Notes under the pieces: generated by a model
Database searches by the model: none
The model's input: the letters and a program-made list of their open reading frames with translations, nothing else
Told to the model about the DNA's origin: nothing
Part shown: piece after piece, positions 1 through 11,774 of the stretch
Numbering within the stretch: the stretch's first letter is position 1
Layout of the letters: each line of letters starts with the position of its first letter
Made by a program: the position numbers and the translations under genes
NCBI RefSeq assembly: GCF_014850955.1
Contig: NZ_JACXSS010000001.1
Location: 930,001-994,000 of the forward strand
Length of the DNA stretch: 64,000 nt
Reading direction: 5' to 3'
Source: Methylomonas albis
GTDB lineage: Bacteria > Pseudomonadota > Gammaproteobacteria > Methylococcales > Methylomonadaceae

Positions 1-404
1 CGGCGCGCTGTATGCGCAATGCGATGCGTGACGCCAAAATAAATCCGCAAGACGTGCACTATATCAACGCCCATGGTACCTCGACACCGGCTGGTGATAT
101 TGGCGAAACGCATGCGATGAAATTGGCGCTGGGTGATTCCGCGTATAACGTGGCGGTCAGTTCCACCAAGTCGATGATCGGTCATTTGCTGGGCGCGGCA
201 GGCGGTATCGAAGCGGTATTGACAGCCTTGGCTATCCAGAATCAAATCGCACCGCCGACCATCAATTTGGAAAATCCCGATCCCGAATGCGATCTGGATT
301 ACGTCCCGAACATCGCCAGAAACATGAACATCGATGTGGCCATTTCCAATTCGTTTGGCTTTGGCGGCACCAATGGTTCTCTGGTTTTCAAGCGTTACCA
401 ATAA
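1..404 (+). CDS. fabF: 3-oxoacyl-ACP synthase II, C-terminal part (5' end outside window)
   Basis: This is the C-terminal part of a beta-ketoacyl-ACP synthase II, the condensing enzyme that elongates fatty acids with malonyl-ACP in the cytoplasm. The open frame continues upstream past base 1 (codons before the first ATG read A-R-C), so the gene is cut by the window edge. Visible family signatures are the catalytic His of the NAHGTST motif, the second catalytic His of [13 protein letters not shown] and the terminal NSFGFGGTN loop. The downstream pabC gene starts 27 bases after the stop, which matches the common fabF-pabC-yceG-tmk-holB order of gammaproteobacteria. Identification is firm; only the N-terminal two thirds are missing. 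Confidence 0.96.
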   Translation, partial: ARCMRNAMRDAKINPQDVHYINAHGTSTPAGDIGETHAMKLALGDSAYNVAVSSTKSMIGHLLGAAGGIEAVLTALAIQNQIAPPTINLENPDPECDLDYVPNIARNMNIDVAISNSFGFGGTNGSLVFKRYQ

Positions 405-431
405 GCGCTTCCGCTTCCGCAGTGTCTGGCT

Positions 432-1253
432 ATGTTTTTATTAAACGGCGAGCACAGACACTGTGTCGATGTTTCTGATCGAGGTTTTCAGTACGGCGAC
501 GGTCTATTCGAGACCATCGAAGTGCTGCAGGGCAAACCGCTGTTTTTTGATCGACATCTAAAACGGCTGGCAGCAGGCTGTCAGCGGCTGCTGATCCCGA
601 TGCCGGATACTGCCTTGCTTGATACTGAAGCCCGGCAATTGTGCGAGTCCAGCGAGCGGGCCGTGTTGAAGTTGATGGTCACGCGTGGCAGTGGCGGCCG
701 CGGTTATCGGCAGCCAGAGCAAATTATCCCCACCAGACTGTTCAGTCTGTATCCTTATCCTGATTATCCCCAACAGTTTCAAACCGACGGTATTAGCGCG
801 CGATTCTGTACGCAGCGTTTGGCAATCAACCCGAGCTTGGCCGGTATCAAGCATATGAACCGACTCGAGCAGATTTTAGCCAGAGCGGAATGGCAAGATG
901 ATTCGATTCAAGAGGGTTTGATGTTGGATATTCAAGACCGGGTCGTGGAAGGCACGATGAGTAATCTATTCATCGTCAAGTCAGGAAGTTTATACACGCC
1001 GCTGCTTGGGCAGTGCGGCGTCGCGGGTATCGTGCGGGAGTTGATTATGGCGTTTGCGCAGCGGATCAAGTTGCCGTTATTTGAGCAAACAATTGATCAA
1101 GTTGCCGTTTTGCAGGCTGACGAATTATTTGTCAGTAACTCGGTGATCGGTATCTGGCCGATAAAGCGGTTGGAAGCGCAGGTTTTTAACGTCGGTGTGG
1201 TCACTCGGTGTTTGCAAGACCTGCTCAACACAGCCCGTATGGCGGAGGTATAG
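432..1253 (+). CDS. pabC: Aminodeoxychorismate lyase
   Basis: A 273-residue fold-type IV PLP enzyme that converts 4-amino-4-deoxychorismate to p-aminobenzoate and pyruvate for folate synthesis. Fold-type IV hallmarks are present: the GFQYGDGLFETIEV segment near the N-terminus, the PLP lysine in GIKHMNRLEQ and the phosphate-binding VVEGTMSNLF motif. Branched-chain and D-amino-acid transaminases share this fold, but the length and the position between fabF and mltG/tmk/holB favour PabC. The start ATG is the first in frame after the fabF stop. Probably cotranscribed with the following genes, as gaps are only a few bases. Confidence 0.93.
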   Translation: MFLLNGEHRHCVDVSDRGFQYGDGLFETIEVLQGKPLFFDRHLKRLAAGCQRLLIPMPDTALLDTEARQLCESSERAVLKLMVTRGSGGRGYRQPEQIIPTRLFSLYPYPDYPQQFQTDGISARFCTQRLAINPSLAGIKHMNRLEQILARAEWQDDSIQEGLMLDIQDRVVEGTMSNLFIVKSGSLYTPLLGQCGVAGIVRELIMAFAQRIKLPLFEQTIDQVAVLQADELFVSNSVIGIWPIKRLEAQVFNVGVVTRCLQDLLNTARMAEV

Positions 1254-1255
1254 CA

Positions 1256-2867
<1,612 letters not shown>

Positions 2868-2868
<1 letters not shown>

Positions 2869-3869
2869 TGTTTGCACGGAGTGGGATTTATCCCTGGCAA
2901 CAGGATAATTGGCGGCAGCTGCACGGTTATATGGAACAACAGCGCATCCCGCAAGCTTTGCTGTTTTCCGGTGCTGCGGGTCAGGGTAAGCGGCATTTGG
3001 CCGGATATTATGCGCGACACTTATTGTGCCAGGCGCCGCTGGCTGATAAGAGCGCATGCGGTCATTGCGTGGCTTGTAAATTGTTCGACGCGCAAACCCA
3101 TCCCGATTTTCTGATGATAGAACCCGACGAGCCCGGCAAGGCCATCGGTATCGACAAAATCAGACAGTTAATCGTCAAGCTGGCTTTGAAGCCGCAGTAC
3201 GACGATGCTTACAGAGTCGTGATTATTCAGCCGGCCGACGCCTTGAATACCGCCTCGGCGAATGCTTTCTTGAAGTGTCTGGAAGAGCCGACCGAACGCA
3301 CTTGTTTGTTGTTGATCAGCGAGCAACCGAGCCGATTGCCGGCGACTATCCGTAGCCGTTGCCAAAAAATCGATTGCGCAACGGCAGCCCACGAACTGGC
3401 GATGACTTGGTTACAGCAGCAGGGTGTCGAAGAACACGCCGAGCTGCTATTAAAACTGGCCCAAGGTTCGCCGCTGTTGGCTAAACATTACGCCGAACAG
3501 AATATGGTGCAGCTCAGACAGCAGTATTTCGACACTTGGTTGCATGTCGCGCAAGGCAAGGAAAATTTGTTGACGGTAGCTGAGTACTGGCAAAAGCAGG
3601 AAAAAATTGATTTGGCAGTGGTTTTACGGTGGATGGCAAGCTGGGTCGCGGACATTGTTAAATATGCGTATGGCTCGGAATCTCCGACGCTTGCCAATCC
3701 GGATCTGAAAAATCCCTTGCAAGCCCTTGCCGAGCGGCTAGAATTGAAACGCTTATATCGGTTTTACGATAATGTGCTTACCACCAAGTCGCAATTGAAC
3801 ACGCAACTTAATAAACAATTGATGGTCGAGCAGCTCTTGATTAGCTGGTCGCAACTGAATAGACAATAA
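2868..3869 (+). CDS. holB: DNA polymerase III subunit delta'
   Basis: Clamp-loader delta-prime subunit, which with gamma/tau and delta loads the beta sliding clamp. The start is taken as the ATG at 2868 that shares one base with the tmk stop. A GTG at 2856 would add four residues but has no better ribosome site. The protein begins MFARSGIYPWQQDNW, then has a P-loop-like GAAGQGKRHLA, the four-Cys zinc module (C..CGHCVAC), the SANAFLKCLEEP sensor region and the SRC (arginine finger) segment of TIRSRCQ. About 333 residues, as expected. It is followed by pilZ after 4 bases. Confidence 0.95.
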
Positions 3870-3873
3870 GCGT

Positions 3874-4227
3874 ATGGCAGAATCAGCAGCACCCAGACAA
3901 GGTATCTTGTCCTTATCCATCAAGGATAAAAACGCGCTTTATGCGGCGTATATGCCGTTCGTGAAAAACGGCGGATTGTTTATTCCCACTAAGCGTGAAT
4001 ACGAGATGGGCGAGGAAGTGTTCATGTTGCTGAATTTAATGGAAGAAACCGAGCGCCTGCCAATTGCCGGCAAGATCATCTGGAAGACGCCGAGCGGAGC
4101 GGAGGGTTATCGCGCTGCCGGAATAGGCGTGCAATTCAGCGATCAAGACGGCGGCGCTGCTCGCAACAAGATCGAAACCTATCTGGCCGGCGCACTGGAA
4201 TCGGATCGTTCCACACATACGATGTAA
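3874..4227 (+). CDS. pilZ: PilZ-type pilus assembly protein
   Basis: A 117-residue protein very like the original PilZ of Pseudomonas type IV pilus biogenesis: LSIKDKNALYAAYMPF, KNGGLFIPTK, GEEVFMLLNL and the ending RNKIETYLAGAL. As in that protein, the canonical c-di-GMP-binding RxxxR and D/NxSxxG motifs are not evident. It is therefore better seen as the non-binding PilZ that partners PilB and FimX than as a c-di-GMP receptor; the partnership comes from family knowledge. It sits between holB and tatD, the same order as in Pseudomonas. Confidence 0.93.
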   Translation: MAESAAPRQGILSLSIKDKNALYAAYMPFVKNGGLFIPTKREYEMGEEVFMLLNLMEETERLPIAGKIIWKTPSGAEGYRAAGIGVQFSDQDGGAARNKIETYLAGALESDRSTHTM

Positions 4228-4277
4228 ATCACCCCGCGGGCGCGGTGTTTCGCTTGTTTTAATTTTTTGTCATTCCC

Positions 4278-5078
4278 ATGTTCATTGATTCCCACTGCCA
4301 TCTTGATCGTATCGATTTGGCGCCTTACGCTAACGATTTCAACACCTTTGTCGATGCCGCGCGGGCTGCCAAAATCCGACATATGCTGTGCATCGCCATC
4401 GATATGGAAGCCTTCCCGGCAATGCTGGAACAGGTGATGCCTTATCCGGATATTTCCTTGTCGGTGGGGGTGCATCCCAATGTCAGTGACGGCCGCGAAC
4501 CGACGCTGGACGACTTATTGCAGTTGGCTGATAACGATAAAGTCATCGCCATCGGCGAGACCGGCCTGGACTATTTTCGCAGCGAAGGTGATCTGGAATG
4601 GCAATTTCAACGGTTTCGCACGCATATCGCCGCCGCCAAATTGCTGAATAAGCCTTTAATTATCCATACTCGCGAGGCTGGGCAAGATTCCTTGGATGTA
4701 TTGCAAGAAGAGGGGGCAGATCAAGTCGGCGGGATTATCCACTGTTTTACGGAGGATTGGGCCTACGCGGAAAAGGCTTTGGATTTGAATTTCTATATCT
4801 CTTTTTCCGGCATCGTGACCTTCAAGAACGCGGAAGCCATCAAGGATGTGGCACGTAAAATACCAGCCGACCGGTTTCTGATTGAAACCGACTCGCCGTA
4901 TCTCGCGCCGGTGCCGTATCGCGGAAAACCTAATTACCCGACCTATGTGCGTTATGTGGCGGAACATATTGCCGATTTGCGCGGGACCTCGGTGGAGGCG
5001 ATTGCCGAGCAATCAACCGAAAATTTTTATCGCCTGTTTGCCGGATCTTCGGCGGATAGACTACATAAGCTAAGCTAA
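4278..5078 (+). CDS. ycfH: TatD-family metal-dependent deoxyribonuclease
   Basis: TIM-barrel amidohydrolase-like nuclease of the TatD family, 266 residues. The metal-binding DSHCHLD motif is at residues 4-10. Further family signatures are GETGLDYFR, PLIIHTREA, the conserved HCFTED stretch and LIETDSPYLAPVPYRGKPN. Gene order pabC-mltG-tmk-holB-(pilZ)-tatD matches E. coli ycfH. It is probably the last gene of this operon. Its TAA stop (5076-5078) overlaps the first As of an A-run that leads into a strong hairpin reading as a terminator on the opposite strand. Confidence 0.94.
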   Translation: MFIDSHCHLDRIDLAPYANDFNTFVDAARAAKIRHMLCIAIDMEAFPAMLEQVMPYPDISLSVGVHPNVSDGREPTLDDLLQLADNDKVIAIGETGLDYFRSEGDLEWQFQRFRTHIAAAKLLNKPLIIHTREAGQDSLDVLQEEGADQVGGIIHCFTEDWAYAEKALDLNFYISFSGIVTFKNAEAIKDVARKIPADRFLIETDSPYLAPVPYRGKPNYPTYVRYVAEHIADLRGTSVEAIAEQSTENFYRLFAGSSADRLHKLS

Positions 5079-5175
5079 AAAAAACGACCGGGTCCGTGTG
5101 TGATGGACCGGTCGTTAATAGAGGTGGGGTAACTCTCATTCCCCAAAGGGGCGCATACAAGAGTTGCTTACAGTT
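5077..5175 (-). ncRNA. Candidate minus-strand small RNA with terminator
   Basis: Read on the minus strand, this stretch has a nested stem: outer AACTCT/AGAGTT (5160-5165 with 5131-5136) around a CCCC-TTT-GGGG hairpin (5141-5151). It is followed by a strong hairpin (5085-5095 with 5105-5115) and eight Ts. That is the layout of a small structured RNA with an intrinsic terminator. No minus-strand gene lies upstream to use the terminator. The 5' end is a guess and I could not find a convincing promoter. An alternative is a bidirectional terminator of the tatD operon with a poor U-tract on the plus strand. Confidence 0.3.
5085..5115 (-). terminator. Intrinsic terminator, minus-strand orientation
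   Basis: CGACCGGGTCC (5085-5095) pairs with GGACCGGTCG (5105-5114), with one bulged base. On the minus strand it runs into eight Ts (complement of 5077-5084). The plus-strand side lacks a T-run, so termination of the tatD operon by this hairpin would be weak. Confidence 0.6.
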
Positions 5176-5324
5176 TACTGAAGCTATTCGGCCTTGAAAA
5201 TGTGGCATATTGACGCGTGACAAATTGTCGCTGGCCTAGTGCTTAATCTGAGTCTTAAAAGGCCGTCATTGCATCAAGCTATCCTTTTTAGTGCGGGTTA
5301 TAGCAAATTTATTTTTCTCGCAAT

Positions 5325-6458
5325 ATGGAACTGGAATTAAATAGCCCGTTAGGGTGCGTTCAACTCAAGCGTTTGCCGCTTCGCAAAAACGAATTGTTGC
5401 GGGCTTGGGACGCGGCAGACGAATATGTGTTGAATCATTTGGTTGTCGCAGACATTACGGCACATTCCAATATAGTGATACTCAACGACAGCTTTGGTGC
5501 GTTGTCGGTTTCGCTTAGCGCTTACCGACCAACTGCCCTCTCCGATTCCTGGCTATCGCAGCAGGCGACGCGTAACAACCTGGCATTGAATGGCATTGGC
5601 GGTGAGCAAGTGCGGCTGTTGGATAGCTTGTCGCTACCGGAAGCCGGCATCGATTGTCTACTGATTAAAATCCCCAAAACCCTGGCGTTACTGGAGTATC
5701 AGTTGCACAGGCTTAAACCGTTGTTAAAGGCCGATTGTCAGGTTATTGCTGCCGGCATGCTGAAGAGTCTGCCGCCAACGGCTTGGAAGTTGTTGGAACG
5801 CTTGATTGGCCCCACGCAGCCGTCCCAGGCGGTAAAAAAAGCCAGACTGATTTTTGCCAGTGTGGATGAAAAGCTGCTGCTGCCGGAAAATCCTTACCCT
5901 ACGCGCTATCGACTGGAGAATAGCGAGCTGTCGATCTGCAATCACGCCAATGTGTTTTCTCGCGATAGCCTGGATATAGGCACCCGTTTTTTATTGGAGC
6001 ACCTGCCGCAAAACTCCGAACATCACGATGTTATCGATCTGGGTTGCGGTAATGGTGTTGTCGGCGTGATGCTGGCAAAGCAAAACTTGCAGGCGCAAAT
6101 ATGTTTTATAGACGAATCGTTCATGGCCATTGCTTCGGCCAGGGAAAATTTTTTGGAAGCTTTTGCCGATAGTCGGCAGGCTGAATTTTTAGTCGCTGAT
6201 TGTTTGAGTGATTACCCCGAGAGCAGTGCGGATTGCATAGTCTGTAACCCGCCGTTCCATCAACAGCACACCATAGGCGATCATATCGCCTGGCAGATGT
6301 TTCAGCAGGCGCATAAGGTCTTGCGTAAGGGCGGTGAGTTACGGGTAATTGGCAATCGCCATTTGAACTACCATCTGCCCCTGAAGAAGTTATTCGGGAA
6401 TTGCCGGCAGGTGGCGACTAATGCCAAGTTCGTGATTTTTAGCTGCGTAAATACTTGA
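5325..6458 (+). CDS. rlmG: 23S rRNA (guanine-1835-N2)-methyltransferase RlmG
   Basis: A two-domain SAM-dependent methyltransferase of 377 residues (RsmC/RlmG family). The N-terminal half is a degenerate methyltransferase-like domain. The C-terminal half has the SAM motif VIDLGCGNGVVG at about residue 238 and the base-methylating NPPFHQQH motif. RlmG-typical sequence follows: IAWQMFQQAHKVL, IGNRHLNYHLPLKKLFGNC and NAKFVIF. It is expected to methylate G1835 in the large ribosomal subunit. It stands alone on the plus strand, with its stop 1 base from the convergent glycosyltransferase stop. Confidence 0.92.
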   Translation: MELELNSPLGCVQLKRLPLRKNELLRAWDAADEYVLNHLVVADITAHSNIVILNDSFGALSVSLSAYRPTALSDSWLSQQATRNNLALNGIGGEQVRLLDSLSLPEAGIDCLLIKIPKTLALLEYQLHRLKPLLKADCQVIAAGMLKSLPPTAWKLLERLIGPTQPSQAVKKARLIFASVDEKLLLPENPYPTRYRLENSELSICNHANVFSRDSLDIGTRFLLEHLPQNSEHHDVIDLGCGNGVVGVMLAKQNLQAQICFIDESFMAIASARENFLEAFADSRQAEFLVADCLSDYPESSADCIVCNPPFHQQHTIGDHIAWQMFQQAHKVLRKGGELRVIGNRHLNYHLPLKKLFGNCRQVATNAKFVIFSCVNT

Positions 6459-6459
6459 T

Positions 6460-7323
6460 CTATTCAATATTTTTATAATGTAGCGAAGATATTTGTTCGG
6501 ACACGATGCCAATCAAGAAAATAAATAAAGCCGATAAAAACAACACCGCGCTCATATTGGTAAAACGGCTTTCGGTGAAATAGGTATAGGCGTAATAGCC
6601 TGCTCCCAAGCTAAATACCGTGCTACTAATTGGCAGGAACAGCCGCATAGGCGAGAACAGCACCCCGATGCGCAAAATAATAATAAAAAATCGAAAACCG
6701 TCATGCATTAGGCGGATATGGCTTTTGCCTTTGCGTTTGCCTGCGTGGATTGGCACATAAGCAACCGGGAAGCCGGAACGAAAAAATGCCATCGTACTGG
6801 TCGTCGGATAAGAAAAGCCGTTGGGTAGTAGATATAGAAATTTGCGAAATTTACTAGCCCTGGCGGCACGAAATCCGGAGGTAAGATCTTCGATTCTATG
6901 CCCGGTCATCAACGATGCCAGCTTGTTGTAAAACTTATTCGCCAAATGTCGGAATAAAGAGGCGTGGCTACCGGCGTTTCGGGCGCCGACTACCATATCG
7001 TAGCCGTCGTTTAGTTTGGTCAGTAAGGCCGGAATATCGCCGGGATCGTGTTGGCCGTCGGCATCCATAAACACTAAAATATCGTTTTTAGCATGCCTGG
7101 CTCCAGTCTTAATAGCCGCGCCGTTGCCCATGCTGTAGGGATGGTCAATGACTGTTACGCCGGCTGCGCGAGCGACGGCGGCGGTATCGTCTGTCGAGCC
7201 GTCGTTTATTAGAAGAATCTCGGCGTCAGGGTAGAGCAGATGTAGCATCGGTAAAAAGGACGGCAGGTTTTTCGACTCGTTTTTAGCCGGGAGTACGATG
7301 CTGATCGAGGGGGTGTTATTCAT
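6460..7323 (-). CDS. Family 2 glycosyltransferase (DPM1/DolP-mannosyltransferase-like)
   Basis: GT-A fold glycosyltransferase of 287 residues. The start ISIVLPAKNESKNL, the NDGSTDDT nucleotide-binding stretch, the metal-binding DADGQHDP (DxD-like) and a later DLTSGFRAARAS are typical of polyprenyl-phosphate sugar transferases. The last 60-70 residues contain two hydrophobic segments (around PMRLFLPISSTVF and MSAVLFLSALFIFLIG), so it is membrane-anchored. Substrate and acceptor cannot be told from sequence. It might glycosylate a lipid carrier or hopanoid-related lipid, but nothing here shows that. Convergent with rlmG. Confidence 0.87.
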   Translation of the reverse strand: MNNTPSISIVLPAKNESKNLPSFLPMLHLLYPDAEILLINDGSTDDTAAVARAAGVTVIDHPYSMGNGAAIKTGARHAKNDILVFMDADGQHDPGDIPALLTKLNDGYDMVVGARNAGSHASLFRHLANKFYNKLASLMTGHRIEDLTSGFRAARASKFRKFLYLLPNGFSYPTTSTMAFFRSGFPVAYVPIHAGKRKGKSHIRLMHDGFRFFIIILRIGVLFSPMRLFLPISSTVFSLGAGYYAYTYFTESRFTNMSAVLFLSALFIFLIGIVSEQISSLHYKNIE

Positions 7324-7408
7324 GAATGTCCAAAGCTTGGCAGGGAAACATGCCGAAATGTGGAAACCAGTCTAGCAGAATTAAATATTATCGACAGCTG
7401 GGGTAGGC

Positions 7409-8176
7409 TTATTGAAACTGGTCCTTTATTAAGCGTAATTTGCTAAACACGGCCACGTCCGTTTGCTCTGTCGTACCGATATTGCGGCGAATACTAGCGT
7501 CGTGCCCTCTGAAAAAGGGATTGGTCGCCAATTCCAGGCCAATAGTAGAGGGAAGGGTGGGGAGGTTTTGTTGGCGAAGTTCGGCGACTTGGGCAATCCG
7601 CTGCCGCAGCCTTGAATTATCCGGATCAACCGATAGTGCAAAACGGCCATTGGCAGCGGTATATTCGTGAGCGCAGTAGACGCGGGTTTCGGCTGGCAAG
7701 GTTTTTAGTTTTTGCAAGGAATGCCACATCTGTTCCGCACTACCTTCGAATAGGCGGCCACAGCCCAGCGAAAACAAGGTGTCGCCGCAAAATAAAGCCT
7801 GGCTATCTGCGCAGTAATAAACGATGTGCCCCAAAGTATGGCCGGGTGTGTCCATGATCTGAAAAGAGTGATTACCAAGCTGGATAAAATCACCTTCTTT
7901 AACTTCCATGTCGATGCCAGGGATACGGGCTTTATCCGCTGCCGCACCGATGATCTTACATCCGGTTAACTGCTTTAGTTGTAGATTGGCGCCGACATGG
8001 TCGCTGTGGTGATGGGTGTTAAAAATGTAATCTAATTGCCAGCCCTGTTGCTGAAGCACGTCAAGCACTGGTGAGGAAACAGCAGGATCGACTACCGCCG
8101 TTTCACCGCCGTCTGATTCGTGTAACAGGTAAATATAGTTATCGTTTAGCGCTGGGATGAGAAGAATGCTCAACAT
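7409..8176 (-). CDS. gloB: Hydroxyacylglutathione hydrolase (glyoxalase II)
   Basis: Metallo-beta-lactamase-fold thioesterase of 255 residues that hydrolyses S-lactoylglutathione to lactate and glutathione. The metal motif THHHSDH is at residues 54-60. Further ligands lie in DTPGHTLGHIVYY, FCGDTLFSLGCGRLFEG and YCAHEYTAAN. C-terminal NPFFR is typical of GloB and helps bind glutathione. The gene is monocistronic-looking, lying 85 bases upstream of the glycosyltransferase on the same strand and separated from dxs by a hairpin. Confidence 0.94.
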   Translation of the reverse strand: MLSILLIPALNDNYIYLLHESDGGETAVVDPAVSSPVLDVLQQQGWQLDYIFNTHHHSDHVGANLQLKQLTGCKIIGAAADKARIPGIDMEVKEGDFIQLGNHSFQIMDTPGHTLGHIVYYCADSQALFCGDTLFSLGCGRLFEGSAEQMWHSLQKLKTLPAETRVYCAHEYTAANGRFALSVDPDNSRLRQRIAQVAELRQQNLPTLPSTIGLELATNPFFRGHDASIRRNIGTTEQTDVAVFSKLRLIKDQFQ

Positions 8177-8231
8177 AGTATGAACTCAAGCTCACTCTTA
8201 AGATCGTCGGCTTTCAGAACTTAAGCGCAAA

Positions 8232-8260
8232 GGCACATCAGTGATCAAAGCTGATATGCC
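8232..8260 (-). terminator. Probable dxs copy 1 terminator hairpin
   Basis: GGCACATCAG (8232-8241) pairs with CTGATATGCC (8251-8260) with one mismatch, 13 bases beyond the dxs stop on the minus strand. It is followed on that strand by the modest T-rich stretch TTTGCGCTT. It separates dxs from the gloB promoter region. Confidence 0.5.
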
Positions 8261-8272
8261 CATAGCCGGCAT

Positions 8273-10135
8273 TTAAGCGCAAACCGCTTGAATTTTAGCC
8301 AAGATACCCTTGGTATCCAGCTCGCACAAGGCTAGTAATTCCTCGCGGCTACCCTGTTCGACAAACCGGTCCGGCAAGCCGATATTCAACACCGGCATTA
8401 AAATCCGTTGCGCCTGCAGGAACTCGTTCACCGCACTGCCGGCACCGCCGGCAATCACGTTCTCTTCGACCGTGACCAGTACATCATGACTTTTCGCCAT
8501 CTCTAAAATCAAAGTCTCATCCAACGGTTTAACAAAACGCATATTCACCACCGTCGCGCCCAGCTGTTTGCCGGCTTCCACAGCCGGCGTTACCATGCTG
8601 CCCCAGGCCAGAATCGCTATGCGGCTGCCTTGATGTTTAATCTCCGCCTTGCCGACCTCCAGTGCAGTCAATGTCTTGTCTACCGTGGCCCCCGGACCCT
8701 TGCCGCGCGGATAGCGTACCGAGGCCGGGCCATTGTGTTTGAAACCGGTGGTCAACATCTGCCGACACTCGTTCTCATCCGCCGGCGCCATGATCAGCAT
8801 ATTCGGAATACAACGCATATAACTGTAATCGAACGCCCCGGCATGGGTCGGACCGTCCGGTCCGACTAATCCGGCTCTATCCAACGCAAACAACACGTCC
8901 AAGTTCTGCAAAGCCACATCGTGGATTAACTGATCGTAAGCGCGTTGCAAAAAGGTCGAATAAATCGCCACTACCGGTTTCGCACCCTGACAAGCTTGCC
9001 CGGCCGCCAGCGTCACCGCATGCTGTTCGGCAATCGCTACATCAAAATAGCGCGTTGGAAACTGCTGGGAAAACGCCACCAAGCCCGAACCCTCGCGCAT
9101 CGCCGGGGTAATCCCCAATAGCCGCTCATCCTGCTTGGCCATATCACACAACCAATGGCCGAACACTTCTGTGTAGGTCGGATGCGGCGAAGGCGCGGCT
9201 TTAGGCAGATAATCCTTAGTCGGATCGAAGGCCGGCACACCGTGATACGCCAAGGGATCTTTCTCGGCCGGTGCATAGCCTTTCCCTTTCTTGGTCACCA
9301 CATGCAAAAACACCGGGCCGGTCAAATCCTTTAGATTCTCCAGGGTTGACACCAACATCTCTACATCATGCCCATCAATCGGTCCGAAATAATTAAACCC
9401 CAACTCCTCGAACAAAGTACCGGGCACAATCATGCCCTTCACATGCTCTTCGGTTTTCCGCGCCAATTCCCAGACCGACGGCATCTTCGCCAAGGCTTTC
9501 TTACTTTCTTCCCGCACCGAGGAATAAAACTTACTCGACAACACCTTGGTCAGATAATTATTCATCGCCCCGACTGGCGGCGAAATCGACATATCGTTAT
9601 CGTTCAAAATCACCAACAGATTGGCATTCACATCGCCGGCATGATTCATCGCCTCATAGGCCATCCCGCCGGTAATCGAGCCGTCGCCGATGATCGCCAC
9701 CATCTTCTTATCTTCGCCACGCAGCTGCGACGCAATCGCCATGCCCAGCGCCGCGCTGATCGACGTCGAAGAATGACCCACCCCGAACGCGTCATAGTCA
9801 CTTTCCGCCCGGCACGGAAACGCCGACACCCCGCCGAACGTGCGTATCGTCGGCATCCTGTCCTTCCGGCCGGTCAAAATCTTATGCGGATAAGCCTGAT
9901 GCCCCACATCCCAGACCAACTGATCCGTCGGCGTATCGAACACATAATGCAACGCCACCGTTAACTCCACCGTGCCCAGGCCGGCCGAGAAATGGCCGCC
10001 GGAGATGCTGACGGTATGCGTCAGATAGCGACGCAACTCATCGGCCAGTGGTTCGAGTTGCTCCGGCTTCAGCGCGCGAACATCGGACGGGCTTTGAATG
10101 GTTTGTAACAGCGGAAATTCGTTAGTCTGTTTCAT
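8273..10135 (-). CDS. dxs: 1-deoxy-D-xylulose-5-phosphate synthase, copy 1
   Basis: Thiamine-diphosphate enzyme that condenses pyruvate and glyceraldehyde 3-phosphate, the first step of the MEP isoprenoid pathway. The 620-residue protein has [10 protein letters not shown] near the N-terminus, the TPP motif GDGSITGG around residue 150 with its paired NDNDMSIS, and [15 protein letters not shown] in the transketolase pyrimidine domain. A second copy at 21185-23044 is nearly identical in protein and DNA; only the first 20 or so residues clearly differ. This copy lies 2 bases after copD, so it may be cotranscribed with copC-copD. It probably supplies isoprene units for hopanoids and quinones. Confidence 0.97.
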   Translation of the reverse strand: MKQTNEFPLLQTIQSPSDVRALKPEQLEPLADELRRYLTHTVSISGGHFSAGLGTVELTVALHYVFDTPTDQLVWDVGHQAYPHKILTGRKDRMPTIRTFGGVSAFPCRAESDYDAFGVGHSSTSISAALGMAIASQLRGEDKKMVAIIGDGSITGGMAYEAMNHAGDVNANLLVILNDNDMSISPPVGAMNNYLTKVLSSKFYSSVREESKKALAKMPSVWELARKTEEHVKGMIVPGTLFEELGFNYFGPIDGHDVEMLVSTLENLKDLTGPVFLHVVTKKGKGYAPAEKDPLAYHGVPAFDPTKDYLPKAAPSPHPTYTEVFGHWLCDMAKQDERLLGITPAMREGSGLVAFSQQFPTRYFDVAIAEQHAVTLAAGQACQGAKPVVAIYSTFLQRAYDQLIHDVALQNLDVLFALDRAGLVGPDGPTHAGAFDYSYMRCIPNMLIMAPADENECRQMLTTGFKHNGPASVRYPRGKGPGATVDKTLTALEVGKAEIKHQGSRIAILAWGSMVTPAVEAGKQLGATVVNMRFVKPLDETLILEMAKSHDVLVTVEENVIAGGAGSAVNEFLQAQRILMPVLNIGLPDRFVEQGSREELLALCELDTKGILAKIQAVCA

Positions 10136-10137
10136 AA

Positions 10138-11769
10138 TCAGTACAGGGGTTCACGATAGAACATCAGGATGACGCCTATCTGGAATAAGGCGAATACTGA
10201 AATAAATCCGGCAACGTTTTTGCCGGGTGAATCCAGCTTAAGTTCCAGCCAGCGGCCGCAAGCCAGGATTAGCGAAAACACGCCCATCATGGTATGGCCC
10301 ACTTGAATCAAGAAGGCCGATTTCGCCTCAAAACCGACATGCGAATGCGCCAGCAACATCATGCCGCCGAACGCAGCCAGTAACGGAAACATGTAGGGCA
10401 TGAAGCCACTGTTGTTGTTTAGCCGCGCTCTGACTTCGATCAAACCCAGCACAAATACCAGTAAGGTGGCGATGCGATGCTGCAAAATTTCGCCGTTGTT
10501 AAAGGTGCTTTCCCAGAAACCGATAGGACCAAGCGGCCAGCTTTCCGCGTCGCTACGGAAAAATAGGAATATACCCAAAGCCATAAAACCGACCGGCCAA
10601 AAGCGGGCCCAGCGATGGAAGCGGTTGGAGAACGACAACATCGCAAAAAAGCTCATCGTCGTCAGGAAGATACCGGAGATATTGTGGTTGTAGTCCGACC
10701 AGGCGGTAGCTGCTTCCGACGGTACTTGGCCGACGATGGCTACCCGTCCTGCTTCGCCGGCAATTAAGGCTTCATGAGTTGGCGATTCCCAGCGCGGTAT
10801 ACGCGGATGGAACATGTTTAACACTTCTTCGAAGCTGGCGGTCAGGTGCGGAATATCGACTGCCGGCGGTTGAGAGGCCAAACTGGCGGCAGTGAACAGG
10901 ATAGTCAGTAAAATAAGGGTTTCCGCTTCGATGTAATAGGGCACGCGCGCGGTAAGGGCATAAAGGCTGCGGCTTGTAAAATAGGCGTTGACAGCTTGGC
11001 GGTTCAACCAAGCAAAGCCCAGAGCCAGACCCAGCATGATAATTTTTACCAGTAACAGATTGCCGTAACCCGCGCCGATAAAGCCTTGGAAGGTGCGGAT
11101 GTAATACCAAGCCAGCGGCGTGCCGGTAGCTAGCAAAAGCACGACAGCGCTAATGCCGATTACCGAGAAGCGTTTTAATAATAAGGGCCAAACTTCGACA
11201 GCGATCAAATTGCGTTTTTTCAGGCCCCACAAAGCCAGGATTTGAAAAATACCGCCTACCCAAGTGGCGGCAGCGATTTGATGCGTGACTGTCAGAGTCA
11301 TCAACAGACCGCGATCTTCCAGGCGGCTGGCGCCATGTACCAGCCAGGCCGCGGAGATGACCAGCGGCACGATAATCGCTGTCGATAGCACCCAGAATTG
11401 TTTGGAACGAGGGTTACTTTTTAGCGTTTGTCTGATGAACAGAGCTAGGATAAATGCGCAAGTGGCCCGCGCCAAACCCGCTTGGAACTGCACCGTTTGG
11501 AAAAATGCCGGAAACGGCGATTTCCCCAAGGTCGCCGCCATCAACCAAATCTTCAGGCCGATTTTCGACAATTGAGTAATGATTAGTGCTTTGCTGCCGA
11601 AATGGATCAGGTTGACGGTTTTGGTCAGTAATGCCGAGTTATACAGCGCCTCTTCATCCCAGGGGCGTAAAACGAACAAGCCCCAGAGCAAACCGCCAAT
11701 GGTGATGGAATAAAAGGTAAGATCGACGCCGCCGATCAGTGAATCCAGATAATTCGCAATGCCTTCCAT
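10138..11769 (-). CDS. copD: CopD-family copper membrane protein
   Basis: Integral membrane protein of 543 residues with about a dozen hydrophobic segments. The middle, with the [16 protein letters not shown] stretch, matches the CopD/PcoD copper-resistance domain, where His in a membrane segment is thought to handle copper. The C-terminal third carries further helices and His-containing patches ([17 protein letters not shown]). The gene begins 6 bases after copC, its usual periplasmic partner. CopC/CopD import or buffer copper, which fits a methanotroph that uses copper-dependent methane monooxygenase; that link is an inference from the organism type. Confidence 0.87.
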   Translation of the reverse strand: MEGIANYLDSLIGGVDLTFYSITIGGLLWGLFVLRPWDEEALYNSALLTKTVNLIHFGSKALIITQLSKIGLKIWLMAATLGKSPFPAFFQTVQFQAGLARATCAFILALFIRQTLKSNPRSKQFWVLSTAIIVPLVISAAWLVHGASRLEDRGLLMTLTVTHQIAAATWVGGIFQILALWGLKKRNLIAVEVWPLLLKRFSVIGISAVVLLLATGTPLAWYYIRTFQGFIGAGYGNLLLVKIIMLGLALGFAWLNRQAVNAYFTSRSLYALTARVPYYIEAETLILLTILFTAASLASQPPAVDIPHLTASFEEVLNMFHPRIPRWESPTHEALIAGEAGRVAIVGQVPSEAATAWSDYNHNISGIFLTTMSFFAMLSFSNRFHRWARFWPVGFMALGIFLFFRSDAESWPLGPIGFWESTFNNGEILQHRIATLLVFVLGLIEVRARLNNNSGFMPYMFPLLAAFGGMMLLAHSHVGFEAKSAFLIQVGHTMMGVFSLILACGRWLELKLDSPGKNVAGFISVFALFQIGVILMFYREPLY

Positions 11770-11774
11770 ACCGG

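Noticed and set aside
9368..9964. Long open frame (198 codons) on the plus strand inside dxs copy 1, with a similar one in copy 2
   Set aside because: Exactly antisense to a strongly conserved gene; its sequence is Arg/His-rich, as expected from the reverse strand of GC-rich codons, and its recurrence in copy 2 follows from the duplication.
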